This document shows, piece after piece, positions 10,227-21,406 of a stretch of DNA of 64,000 nucleotides; the stretch's first letter is position 1, and the number at the start of each line of letters is the position of its first letter. The notes beneath the pieces are model-generated. The model was not told the origin of the DNA and made no database searches. It saw nothing but the letters and a program-made list of their open reading frames with translations. Origin of the DNA: Pyropia haitanensis (lineage: Eukaryota > Rhodophyta > Bangiophyceae > Bangiales > Bangiaceae). The stretch spans positions 1,496,875 through 1,560,874 of the forward strand of contig SDUX01000005.1 of NCBI GenBank assembly GCA_008729055.1, written 5' to 3'. A program made the position numbers and the translations under genes.

Positions 10227-13200
10227 GACCACCTGCGACGCCGCCGCCGCGGCGGCCGCGGCGGTCGGCGGGCTCGAGGCCGAGGAGCTCCCCCTCCACG
10301 TCCCCCCCGTCATCCTCCTCGGCGGCGTCCCCCCCCACGCCGACGCCCCCGTGGTCGCCCGTCCCCGCGCCGCGGCCGTGGGTCTCCTCGGGCCCAAACG
10401 CAAACGCCTTGTCAAACGCGAGCGACCGGCCGGTGCCGCCGCCCACCCCCCAGTCCGCGTCCCCGCCGCCCGCCCCGGCGGCGGCGGCGGTCGCGCCCGC
10501 ATCGGCGCCATCGGCGGCGGCCTTGCGCGCGGCGAGCGCCCGCGCGTGGCGCTTGCGGATGGCGGTGAGGAGCTTGAGGTGGGCGGGCGGGAAGACCGCC
10601 GCGAGCGGCGCCTCCCCACACTTGCGGAGGAGGCGCTCGAGGACGACCCGCACCCGCAGGCGGAGGTCCGCCTTGGTCGCCACCGCCGACGCCGAGACGA
10701 GCGCGGGCACCAGGCCGGGGAGGACGGCGGTCAGGCGGGGGCGGTCGAGGACGAGCGTCGCGACCTTGACGACGCCGAGCGCGGAGCGGACCACCTCCCG
10801 CGTGTCGTGCGCGAGCAGCAGCGCGACGATACCAGGCGACGCGGTGCCGGGCGACCGCGGCGCCGCGGCGCGTTTCCGGGGGGCAGCGTCGGCCATGGCG
10901 TCGCTGTCGGCAGACGCCTCACTGCCGCTATCGCTATCCCCGTCGCCATCGCCGTCATCGTCGTCGTCTTCGTCGTCGTCATCGTCGCTGCCGCCACTGC
11001 CATCACCGTCGTCGGCGGCGACCATGGGCGCGTCGTCCCCCTCGTCGCTCCCCGCCTCCTCCCCCCCGTCGGCCACGCTAAACAGCCCGTCCACCGTCGC
11101 CGCCAGCCGCTCATCCCCCGCCGCCTCCCCCCGGTAGTCGTACAGCACTTTCGCCAGCGCTGTCAGCGTGGCCGACAGCATGGCGGGCGTGCGCCCGCCG
11201 AGGCCCGCGGCCAGGACGGGCACAAAGTCCGCCACCCCGCCCGGCGCCTCGGCCGCGTAGCGGCGGGCAAGGGCGGCAAGCGCCGCCGCGGCCGCGACGC
11301 GCGTCTTGGCCGCCGTGTCGCGGGTGCCGAGGGCGAGCTCGGCGAGGAACGCCCCCGCGAGGGCGTCCACGCTCCCCGCCCGCGACCCGATGAGCGCCGC
11401 CACCAGCGCCGCGCGGGTGGACCGCGCGCTCGGCGCCGTCGCGCCGACCGCGGCGGCAACGTCGGGGATCATAGCCGCGAGCGCCTCGTCCGCCGCCGCC
11501 GCGCCCGCCGCGTCGGCGGCGTCGGCGCCGCCACTGCCGGCCGCCGGGCGGGCGGTCTTGACCAGGTGCGTCAGCGCGCGGTACGCCTTCTTTTGGAGCA
11601 CCGCGTCGGCGGCCTCGGTGAGGACGGGTGCCATGGCGCGGTGGAGGAGGAGGCGCTCGGGGGCGGCGGCGGGCAGCGCGCCCGAGGCCGCCAGCGCGAG
11701 CGCCACGTCGGCGGCGGCGTGGCGGAGGTCCGCCCGCACCGCCGCCTCCTCCACGTCCATCGCCGCGGCCGGCGTGTCGGCGCCGCCGTCGGCGTCGGTG
11801 GCGGCCGCCGGCGGCGGCGCGGCAGACGCCTCGAGCAGCCGCCGTACCGCCTTGCGCACCGCCGACGCGACGGTCTTGGGCGCACCCGCCGCGCGGGCGG
11901 TGGCGGAGATGGCCTCGGCCACGCCAGGACGGTCCGCCACGGGGAGGGCCTCCATCGCGGCAAACAGCAGCGGCAGCAGCTTCTTTGCGTGGGGGGCAAA
12001 CGCCGCGCGCCGGCGCGCCGCGTCGGCCGCCGCGGCCGCCGCGTCGGCCGTGTCGGGCTCGTCGGCGTCGGCGTCGGCGTCGTCTTCGCCGCCGCCAGCC
12101 GCGTCCCCACCGCTGGTCGCCGCGTCCTTGCCACCCGCCGTCGTCGCGCCCTCGTCGGCATCGTCTGCGTCGTCGTCGTCGCTGCCCGCGTCCCCAACCC
12201 CCCCCCCGCCCCCCCCCCCCACGGTGGACCCCTCCAGCGCCGACGTGGCCAAGTTCCGCACCGCCCGCACGCCACTCACGCGCACCTCCACCGCGTCGGC
12301 GCGGAGCGCGTCGACCGCGACGGCCACCGCCGCGGCCACCGCCGGCGGCTCGTCCGCGTCGCGCCCGCGGTTGACGAGCGCGGGCAGCGTCGCCCACACC
12401 TGCGCCACATAGATGCGCGCGTTTTTCGCTTCCACCGCCCGCCCCGCCGCGGCGGCGGCCGCCGCGTCGGCGGCGAGGCCGTCGGCCAGCGGCCGCAGGC
12501 GGGCCGCAAACAGCCCCAGCGGCGACCGCCGCGCGGCGTCGCGCAGCAGCGGGAGCACCCACGGGTGGACGAGCAGCCGCGACGGGTCGCGGCCGAGCGG
12601 GATGCCGTCGAGGAGTGCGGCGGCGCCGCCGCCGCGGACGAGCGCCGCAAACGCCGCCTCGACGAGCCGCCCCGTCGCGCGGTCCTTGCGTGCCGCCCCG
12701 CGGGCGGCGGCGAGCGACACGACCAGCGGGCGGAGGGCGGCGCCGAGGTGCGGCGCGCCCGCCGCGCCGCGGTGCTCGAGGAACCGCTTGAGGGGGGGGA
12801 GCGACGCCGCCCAGTGCGGCTTGAGCGCGTAGCCGAGCGTCGGGATGAGGGCGGTGAGGACGGCGGGCGACAGGCGCGCCGCGTCGGTGCGCGTGAGGCG
12901 GGTTAGGTGGTCCGCGACGAGGCGGATGTGGGCGGCGGCCGCCGACGGGGGGGTCCCCGCCGCCGGTCGCGCGCGGTGGGTGCCGCCGCCACTCCGCTGG
13001 CCGCCGCCGCCGCCGCCGGCCGCGGTCTCGGCCGCCGACGGCGGCGGCAGCCGCGACGGGTCCATGGCGTCGACGAGCGCCGCGGCGACGCGCGCGAGCG
13101 TCGCCTGCACGGGCCCGTCGCCGGTCGCGGACGTCACGGCTGGCGCGCCCGCCGCGGCCGCGACGCCCACCGACGCGAGCAGCCCCGCATAGGCGCCGAG

Positions 13201-14732
13201 CGCGTCAGCGCCAGCCTTTGGCGGCGGCGCCCCGCCCGCGAGGAGCGCGTCGAGGAGGGCGGCCGTCGACGCTGGCGGCAGCGCGCCTCCCGCTCCCCCG
13301 CCGCCCCCACCACCCGCCCCCACAGCCGCCGACGCCGCCGCCGCTGCGGTCGCCGCCTCGGCCGCCCGGTCCAGCAGCCGCGACGCGGTCACCGCCGCGA
13401 CGGCCGTCACCCGCGGCGCGTGGACGGCGGCGACCGCGGCGAGGCCCGCCGCGAGGCGCGCCACCCCCCCCGCCCCCACCACCGGCACGGTCCCGACAAT
13501 CGCCACCACCGGCGCGACGCCGTGGAGGGCGGCCGCCGCCGCCGCGCCGTCGGTGCCGTCCAGGCTCGCCGCGACGCGCTCGAGGATGGGCGCCAGCACG
13601 CCGAGCGTCACCGCCGCCGCCGCTGGTGGGGCGCCGCCGCCGCCACCGCCGCCCTCCCCCCCCCCTGACCAGTGACCAACGAGCGCGGCCAGCGACTCGC
13701 GCGCGCGGCGGCGGGTGCGGGGCGCGACGCCGTGTCCCCCCCCGGCGCGTCCCCCCCCGCCGCTGTCGTCAGCAGCCGCGTGTACGCACGCGCGACGAGC
13801 GGCCGCGCCCATGCCGCCGCCGGCAGCACGGCGAGGACGCCCGCCGTCAGCGGCGCCGCGTGGCGCAGCAGCGGCCCGACGGCGGGGAAGGCGGCGAGCG
13901 CGCCTTCCACCGACCGCAGCACGCGGTCAGCGCCGGCGGCAACGACGGCGGGGCGGGCCGCGCTGACGGCGAGGCTGGCAAGGTAGGCCAGCGCCGCGAC
14001 GAGGAGGTCGGGTGACTCGAGGCCGCCGCCGGCCGCCGCCGGCGCGGCCGCCGTCCTTGACGCCGCCGCTGCCGCCGGCGCCGCCGCGCCCGCCGTCACC
14101 GACGCGACGACATTGTCGAGGGTGGCCAGCAGCGCCGCGAGGTACACCCCCGCCACCGCCGCGTCGTCCGCGTCGGCCGCGAGCGTCAGCGACGCGGTGA
14201 CCGCGTTGAGGGCGGCGACCTCGTGCTGGTGGGCGGGCAGGGGCGACGCGTGCCGCGCGGCGACCACGTCGTAGCAGCGGGGGGGTCCCCGGCTGGCCGG
14301 CCGCCCGCCGGCGGCGGCGGCACGCGCGCCGCTGGGGGGGGGGGGGGGGGCCACCACCGCCGCCGCGGCGGCCGACACGTCAGCCGCGGCGGGGACGGTG
14401 GGGAGGTTGGCGGCCAGGTCGTCCACCTGCATGGCACTGGACGTTGCCTTGTCGGGGGGAATGGACTTGCCGGCGGGCGTCGCCTTGCCGACGGGCGTGG
14501 TCTTACCGGCGGGCGTCACCTTGGCGGCGGGTGTCGCTTTGCCAACGGGTGTGGCCTGACCGGCGGGCGTCGCCTTGCCGACGGGCGTGGTCTTACCGGC
14601 AGGCGTCGCCTTGCCGGCTGGCGTCGCCTTGCCGGCGGGCATCGCCTTGCCGGCGGGCGTCGCCTTGCCGGCGGGCGTCGCCTTGCCGGCTGGCGACGCC
14701 TTGCCAGGCGTCGCCTTGCGGGAGGGCGCCAT
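9499..14732 (-). CDS. RRP12: RRP12-like ribosome biogenesis/export factor (one frame break)
   Basis: A giant HEAT-repeat protein of about 1,745 residues. The start is MAPSRKATPGKAS at 14732. A Lys-Ala-Thr-Pro repeat tail comes first, then helical Ala/Leu-rich repeats. A block with HLTRLTRTDAARLSP and LKPHWAASLPPLKRFLEHRG fits the NUC173/RRP12 core. Another block, AVEAKNARIYVAQVWATLP, is typical of RRP12. Acidic low-complexity stretches follow. The C-terminus has EPFAYVPLTGG followed by a Lys/Arg-rich end, as in known RRP12 proteins. Family members act in nucleolar pre-rRNA processing and 40S/60S subunit export with importin/exportin partners. The N-terminal frame (14732 to about 13760) and the main frame (to 9499) join at C runs between 13737 and 13760. 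Total length is one base short of a multiple of three. It is longer than usual because of Ala/Gly/acidic insertions. Confidence 0.83.
14456..14720 (-). repeat. Tandem 18-bp repeat encoding a Lys-Ala-Thr-Pro-Ala-Gly tail in RRP12
   Basis: About fourteen degenerate 18-base units encode GKATPAG/GKTTPVG-type hexads at the N-terminus of the RRP12-like protein. The composition (Lys, Ala, Pro, Thr) resembles linker-histone tails. It is basic and likely disordered. Confidence 0.8.
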
Positions 14733-16162
14733 GGCTGCCAGCACAGGTGGGGTGGGAAGAAGAGGAGGAACGCGGGAAGGGAACAACGGGGGGGGGAAGG
14801 GGGTGGGTGTGCGATAGAGGTTACGAAAGACGGGGGCGGTGGGTACCGCCAACCCAGGGAGCGGCGGGGCGGAGTCCGGTGGCAGCAGCGGCGGTGGCGC
14901 TGACCGGGGTGCCCCGCGACGCCCGCGCGGCCGAGCAGGGGTGCGCCGCCGTCGTCCCCACGACGACCGGCCGGCGGCGGTCTGAACAAGTAGGCACTTG
15001 CTCCTCGAGACCAGGGAAGTACACCTAAAAGAAAGAGGCCCCCCCCCCAACCCCCGCCTCTCATCCAAAATGACTTCCAGCTGTATGACGTCGCATGCCA
15101 CGTGGCGGCCACTATGGTCGGCCGCTGGCCGGCGGATGACGCGGTGGCCTTCGAGGTGAGGTGTCCCCCCTCGGTTGTCGCGGTGGCACGCGCCGCCAGC
15201 GGCGCGGTCGGGGTACCGTCGCGGAGCCGAGTGTCCCGCTGTGGTCGCCGCCTCCAGCAAGAATGGGGCGGTCTCCGCTGACTCCTCACCGGTCCTCGCG
15301 GCGCCTGCGTATCCGTACAGTGCACACACTTCGACCGGGCGGACGGGTTGGTTGGATTTTCTTGTCTGTCTTCTTGGGTTGTGACCAGCGGCTCCGCCGC
15401 TGGCCGTCGCGGTTGCTCGCGCCGCCGCCAGCTGGGTTGGGAGACGGGTCTGGGTGGCCAGCCGAGTCCCCCACCCGTCCGCGCCGAGGGGGTGTCTCCG
15501 TGAGCGCCCCGCGCCGCGGCACGTCTGGAACGGATGGGCGGTCCTTGGTTGGGAGGGAGAGGGAATCCCCATCGTCCTCCGCTCGCAGACCAAGAAGCGG
15601 ACGTTATCCACACTGCTAGAGGTCCGTCGTACTCCACGGATGGATAGTTTGTACCGCCTGGGCGCGGGGTGGCTGGTCATCTGCGCCTTTGTGCGGCCGA
15701 GGCCAGCCGGGGCACTGCCCGTCGCTCATCCCTCTCCTTACCGGTGGAAGGGACCACTCAGGTGGGTACCTGCCGCGGCCAGCCGACCACGTGTGGAGTA
15801 CTTCCGCGGACGTTACGAGCGGGGCCGGGCGCCGCCGCCGTAGCGCTGTGCGATCGCGGAGCCCTTGTCCCGGCGGGAGCGTTCCCCAATCGTGCGACGC
15901 GTCGCGGTCCACCGTCGAGGCTCCCCCAACCTTCACCCTGGCGTTTTGCGCGTTGCTATGGACACCCGGCGACCGCAGCAACGAGCCAGACACTGCGGGA
16001 TGACTCTTGCCCTGTTTACTTTGTTGTACGTGGAATTTCCTGGCTGCCCTTGGTGTTGTATGTTTCCCACCCCCACCATCCCCGCGCGCCAGCAACGGCG
16101 GCAGCGCGCTGGAAGCTGCGAGACGTCGTTGACGATGTTCCTGGTTTCTTTTTTTCTCTCCC
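14733..16162. other. Intergenic between RRP12 and the kinase gene
   Basis: Both flanking genes are on the minus strand, so this region should hold the RRP12 promoter and the kinase 3' end. GC falls moderately. Open frames here continue from the neighbouring genes or lack recognisable content. Confidence 0.4.
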
Positions 16163-19100
16163 TTATTTGTTTCCCAGTTGCGCGGTCGCGCATGGGCGGT
16201 CGGCGGCGCTACTTGCTGAGGCGGCGCCCCAACCCCCCCCCCCCTCCCCCCCCCGGCGGGAGCCCCGCCCAAACGACCCGTCCGACGACCGCGTCGCGGC
16301 AATCCCCCACGCCACGCCGTCATCGGCCGCAGCCACGCCGCCGCCGCTGCCGCCGCTGCCGCCGGCGCCACCGCCGTGGGGACCCCCCCCCCCCCGGGGA
16401 CGCTCGCCACGCCCGCCGGGTGCGTGGCGCCGGGTGCGCCGAGCGGGTGGCGGAGGCGGTCGGCGCGGCGGCCGCTGCGGGGCGTGCCGACCGCCGCGGC
16501 GGCGGCGGCGGCCGCCGCGGCGGTCGCGGCGGCGGCAGAGGGGCCACGGCGGAGGGTAGCGCGGGGGGGGGTGCCGGCGGCGGCGGCCGAGCTGGTCGTC
16601 GACCCGGCCGGGAGTCCCCCCCCGCCGCCGCCCCCACCCCATGGCGATGCCCAGGCGCGGCCGCTCGCGGGCGAGCCCCCCTCCTCGACGGCGGCAAGCA
16701 GCGACGCGAGCGCCACGGACGTCGGGTCCTCGGCCGACGGCTCACCCAGCCCCCCGTCGGCAGTCGCCGCCGCCACCGTTGCGCCGGCGGAACCGCCCCC
16801 CGCCCCCACCGACGACAGCGGCGACGCGGCGGTGGCGAGCGTCGGCGGGGAGCCCCAGCCGCCGTCGCTACTCCGCCCCACCCTCCTGCCCCCGCCTCCA
16901 CCCCCCCTCCCCTCCCCGCCGGCGCCAGCGCCGCCCGCGCCACCCGCAGGCGAGGCGTGTCCCCCCCCCCCGCCCCCTCCTCCGCGGCGGCGCCACTTCC
17001 AAAATAGCAAGCTCGCCGACGACCGCACGCCGGCGCCGCTCTCCGCCTCACCGCCCGCCTCGCCCCACGCGTCAATGGCTGCATTCGATAGGGGCGAGGG
17101 GGGGGGGGCCCGTTGTGAGCCGCCGCGGCTGCTACGCTCGCTGCCGCGGCCGCCGCGGTCGCCGCGGTCGCCGCGGTCGCCGCGGTCGCCGCGGTCGCCG
17201 CGTTCGCCGCGGTCGCCGCGTTCGCTGCGGTCGCCGCGGCCGCCACCGCCGCCACCGTCGCCACCACCGCCACCGCCGGAGGTGAGGAGCGGCGGGAGCG
17301 GCGGCGGCGACACTGGGGACGGCGGCGACGGCGGCAGCACACCCGCCCCCGCAACGAGCGCCGCGGCGGCCGCAGCCGCACTCACCGCTGGCGGCGCGCC
17401 CCAGCCGGCGCCCGGCACGGGCGGGCGGGGCACCCCCCCCGCCCCCCCCGTGCCCCCCGCAGTGGCGGCGGCCGTCGAGCCCCCCCCCCCCCCCCCCGAC
17501 GACGATGGCGCCCGACGAAAGAGGCCGCGCAGGCCGCGGAGGCTGTGGAACGACGCCTCCTCCTCGGCGCCGCCACCCGCGCGGCCGCCGCCACTCGCCG
17601 TCCGGCGGTCCCGGTCGCGGGCGGCGGCCGACACGACCGCCGACGGTGGCGGCGCCGCTGCCACCGCTGCCGCCGCCGGCGTCGGTGGCGGCGACGTGCC
17701 CCGCCCGCCCGTCGGCCGACGAAACGGCCGCCGCGAGCGGCCGCGGCGGCGGCGGCCGCCCGCGGCGGCATCCGCGGCCGCGGCCACGGCCGCGGCGGCA
17801 GCGGCCGCCGCGGCGGCGACCGCCGCCTCGGCCGTCGCGGCGGGCGCAACAGCGGCGGTCGCGGCCGGGCCGCCGCCGCCGCCGCCAATCGACGCGCGCG
17901 CCACGGATGAGGCCCCCGCCGACGAAGCGGCCGACGGGAAGCGGTAGCGCGCCAGGCCGTCTGACGCGCCTGACAACTCCCGCTCAACGGCGGCGCCATT
18001 GCCACCACCAGCGTCATGGCCATCGCCGCCGCCGCCGCCGCCGCCAGTGCTGACACCAACGCCGCCGCTGCGCCGCCGCCGCCGCCGGACGGTCGAGAGG
18101 GTGCTGTTGGCGGCCGACAGCGCCAGTGGCGGCGGCGACGGCGGCGGTGGCGGCGCGGCCGCGGCGCCCGCGGCGCCCGCGGGCGACCGCGGCGACCGCG
18201 ACGGTGGCGACGCGGTGGCGAAGCCCACAACCGACGCGACCGACGGGAACGACGGGCGCCCCCCCGCGCCGCCGACGCCACCCCCCCGGGCCGCCACGCG
18301 GCGCCCGCCGCGGTCAGGGACGCGGTGCGGTCCAGACGGCGGTGCGCGGATGGCGCGCCGCCCGCGCCGCCGCGAGCGCGCCGGGACGGCGTCGCCGCGG
18401 CCGCGGCCATGGCGGCCTTTGTCGCGGCGGTCGCGGCGGTCGTGGCCGCCGCGGCGGTCGCGGCCGCCGCGGTCGACGCGGTCGACGCGGTCGACGCGGT
18501 CGACGCCGGCGCGGCGGCGGTGGAGGCGGCGGTGGTGGGCGTGGCCGTGGACGTCCGCCCCCTGCCGCCGCCAACGGCGGCGGCGACGGTGGCGCCCCGC
18601 CGCGGCGGCGCCACCGGTGCAGACGACGAGTGGCGGCGGTGGAGAAAGGGCGACGACAGCCGCCGCCGGTAGTCCCGGTCGCCTTCGCCGCCGTCTGCGC
18701 GGCGGCCGCGGCGGGTCGTGCTGCTGGTGCTGCTGATAGCGCCGCCACCACCGACGCCGCTGGTGGGCGGCACGTCGCTGTCGACGCCGCCATCGTCAAG
18801 GACCGACGTGGCCGTTGACGACGATGGCACCTCCCGCCCCCCCCGCCCTCCACCGCCGCCACCGCCACCGCCACCGCCAGCACCCCCACCGCCGCCACCA
18901 CTCGGCGCTGCATTCCCCCCCCCCGTCCCCGCCCCCGCCGCCGCCCGGTGCCACGCCTCATCCGCGGCGCCCTCCCCCTCCCCCCCCCCCCCACCAGCCA
19001 CGGGTGCAGCCGCGCGAGCGCCACGCTCGTCCGCGCCGCAGGGTCGACGGTCAGCAGCCCCCGGAGGAGCCCCACCGCCGCCGGCGGCACCGTATCCGCC

Positions 19101-20382
19101 GGCAGCTCGAGCTCCCCCGCGCGGAGCGCGTCGAGGAGCAGCTCCCCGTCGGCGCCCACCCATGGGTGCGCGCCGACAAGCATCATGTACGCGAGGACAC
19201 CGGTGGCCCACGCGTCGGCCTTGGCGCCGTCATAGGGTGTGCCGGGCGCGTCTGCCAGCTCGGGGGCGGCGTAGATGAGCGAGCCGACGCGCGTGCGCAT
19301 CAGCGGGCTGGGCGGGGGGTCGGGGGGGGCGCCGCTGGTGCCGGTGCTGCTGCCGCCGACGCCGGTGACGCCACCGCCGCTGGTGCCGCCGCCGCCGCCG
19401 CCAGTCGCCAGTGGCGGCGGCGGCGGTGACGCGGGCCGCTCGGCGGGTCCGTCACTGTCCTCCCCCCCCCCTTCCCCCCCCCCCTCCCCCCCCTCGGCGG
19501 ACCCGTCGCGCCCCCCCCCAACCCCAATCGCCCCACACAGCCCAAAGTCAATGAGCTTGAGCCGCCGCCGCCGCGCGTCGACGAGCACATTCTCCGGCTT
19601 GATATCCCGGTGCGCCACCCCCCGCCGGTGCGCATAGTCCACCGCGTCGAGCAGCTGGCCGAGGTACCGCGCCGCCGACGGCGGGGGCATGCCCCCCCCC
19701 GCGGCGAGGGCGTCGAGCAGCTCCGCCCCCCGCGCCAGCTCCATCACAATCAGCACGTGCGCGGGCGTCGTCAGCACCTCCTTGAGCCGCGGTATCGCCG
19801 GGTGCCGCAGCCGCCCAAGGCACCGGATCTCCCGCCGCACGTACTTGGCCATGCCGCCGCCCGCGATCGCGCGGCGCGACAGCACCTTGACCGCGTACGC
19901 CCGGTGGGTGGCGGTGTGGGTGGCGGACACGACGGAGGAGAAGGCGCCGACGCCGAGGCGCGCGCCCAGGCGGTACGGGTGGACGGTCGTGCCGGGCGGG
20001 ATGGTGACCGCCGAGGGGGGGACGGACGGCAGGGCACCGCCGTCAAGGAAGGGGGGGGGGGGGAGGGCGCCGACGGCGCTCGGGCGGAGGGGGGGGGGTC
20101 CAGCGACCCGCCCCGGGGGGGGGGGGGGGCGGGGGGGCGTCGCTGCCGCGGAAGAAGGGGACGAGCGGAGGGGGGGGAGCGAGGAGGGGGGCGTCCCCCG
20201 GGGGAGGCGACGCCGTGCGTCGCCGGCCGGCGTCGCCCCGGCCGTTCCCCCCTCCCCTACCCCCCCCCGCCGTCCCGCCCCCCCCAGCACCGCTGGCGCC
20301 CGGGTATCCTCCGCCGGGGGTGGCGGTCCAGCTGCCACGGGGGCGGCCGCCCCCCCCCCCTCCTCCCCCCCCACTGCCGCCT

Positions 20383-20431
<49 letters not shown>

Positions 20432-20672
20432 TGGTGCTGCTGCCCAACCCCCCTCCCGGGCGCCCCCCCCAATGGCGCCCGCCGCTTCTCCCCCCAGCGC
20501 CGCCGCCGCGGCGGCCGCCCATCCCACCCCGTCGCCGACCACCAGCGGCGCCGGCACCACCGGCCGCGGCCGCCGCAAGCGCCCCCCCCCTCCCGGCGGC
20601 CCACTCCCACCCCCACCCCCCCCACCCCCACCACCGCCGCCGCCACCCCCACCACCGCCGCCGCCACCCCCA

Positions 20673-20714
<42 letters not shown>

Positions 20715-21012
20715 ACCATGTCACCACAGATGCTGCCGCTGCCGCGGCCGCCGCCGTCCGACCCGCCGCTGACCGACAGCCGCTGCGCCCGCCGGCGCGC
20801 CCCAGCCGGCCACCCACCCCCACCCCCACCGACACCCCCGCCGCCGCCGCTGCCGCCGCCGCCACCGCCACCGCCACCGCCACCGCCACCGCCACCGCCA
20901 CCACCGCCGCCGCCACCGCCACCGCCTGCTGCTGCGGCCGCCGCCGCCGCGGCCGACGCGGCGAGCTGCCGCGCCGGCCGGCCGGCGTGCCGCGGCGAGA
21001 CACTAATCGTGA

Positions 21013-21060
<48 letters not shown>

Positions 21061-21406
21061 CCACTCCCCCCCGCGCGGAGAGGACGCCCAGGGCGGCGGC
21101 GGGTGGCCCGGTGCAACCTCGACGCACAGCCGTACGCGGGGAGGGGCGGGGCGGTGGGGCAGGGCTGTTGCCATGGGAATGGGGAGACGAGGGGGGGGCG
21201 GAGCGGGGGGAGGCGCGAGCGGGGGGCGAGGGCGGAGGGACAGGGATGGGTGGGGGAGGGGGCGGGGGGGAGAAGCGGCGCGGGATGGAGATGGGGGGGG
21301 ACGCACGAGAAATGACGGCGGCCGGGGGCGCACGCGGAAACCGTGGGAGGTGGGACAGAATGAGAGCGGGCGGCCGGGGCAGAGGTACGCGGGGGTGCCG
21401 CGACAC
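16163..21406 (-). CDS. CAMK/SNF1-like serine/threonine protein kinase with long disordered arms (frames broken at C/G runs)
   Basis: The kinase domain lies at about 18985-20010. It has a Gly loop (LGVGAFSSVV), the catalytic Lys in YAVKVL, HRDIKPENVLVD, DFGLCG and the APE-like YAAPELAD. It also has the DxWxxGV segment (ADAWATGVLAYMMLVGAHPW) and a closing LTVDPAARTS, which place it in the CAMK/SNF1-related group. About 75 residues of Gly/Ser/Pro/acidic sequence are inserted between DFG and the APE region. The N-terminal arm is poly-Gly/Ala/Pro. The C-terminal arm holds Ser/Arg-rich segments (DYRRRLSSPFLHRRHSSSAP) and a DRGDRG repeat. After the kinase domain the natural frame changes near 18980-18990, 18281-18288 and around 16380-16390, always in C runs. 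Both ends are uncertain: 21406 is only the first Met of the open frame, and 16163 is the stop of the last plausible frame. Confidence 0.75.
17150..17262 (-). repeat. Tandem repeat encoding Asp-Arg-Gly units in the kinase tail
   Basis: A 9-bp unit (GCGGTCGCC on the plus strand) is repeated about a dozen times with small changes. In the kinase tail frame it encodes RGDRGDRGERGDRG-type sequence. The same bases read antisense give only Arg/Pro-rich shadows. Confidence 0.7.

Noticed and set aside
9254..13200. Long plus-strand frames antisense to RRP12
   Set aside because: They are Pro/Arg/Ser-rich shadows created by GC-saturated third positions of the minus-strand gene and carry no domain.
17156..17262. 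Possible CRISPR-like array (short direct repeats)
   Set aside because: The units are contiguous 9-bp coding repeats with no unique spacers; the host is eukaryotic.
16376..18736. Plus-strand Pro/Arg frames opposite the kinase tail
   Set aside because: Low complexity and antisense to a frame with recognisable Ser/Arg-rich segments and tandem DRG repeats.
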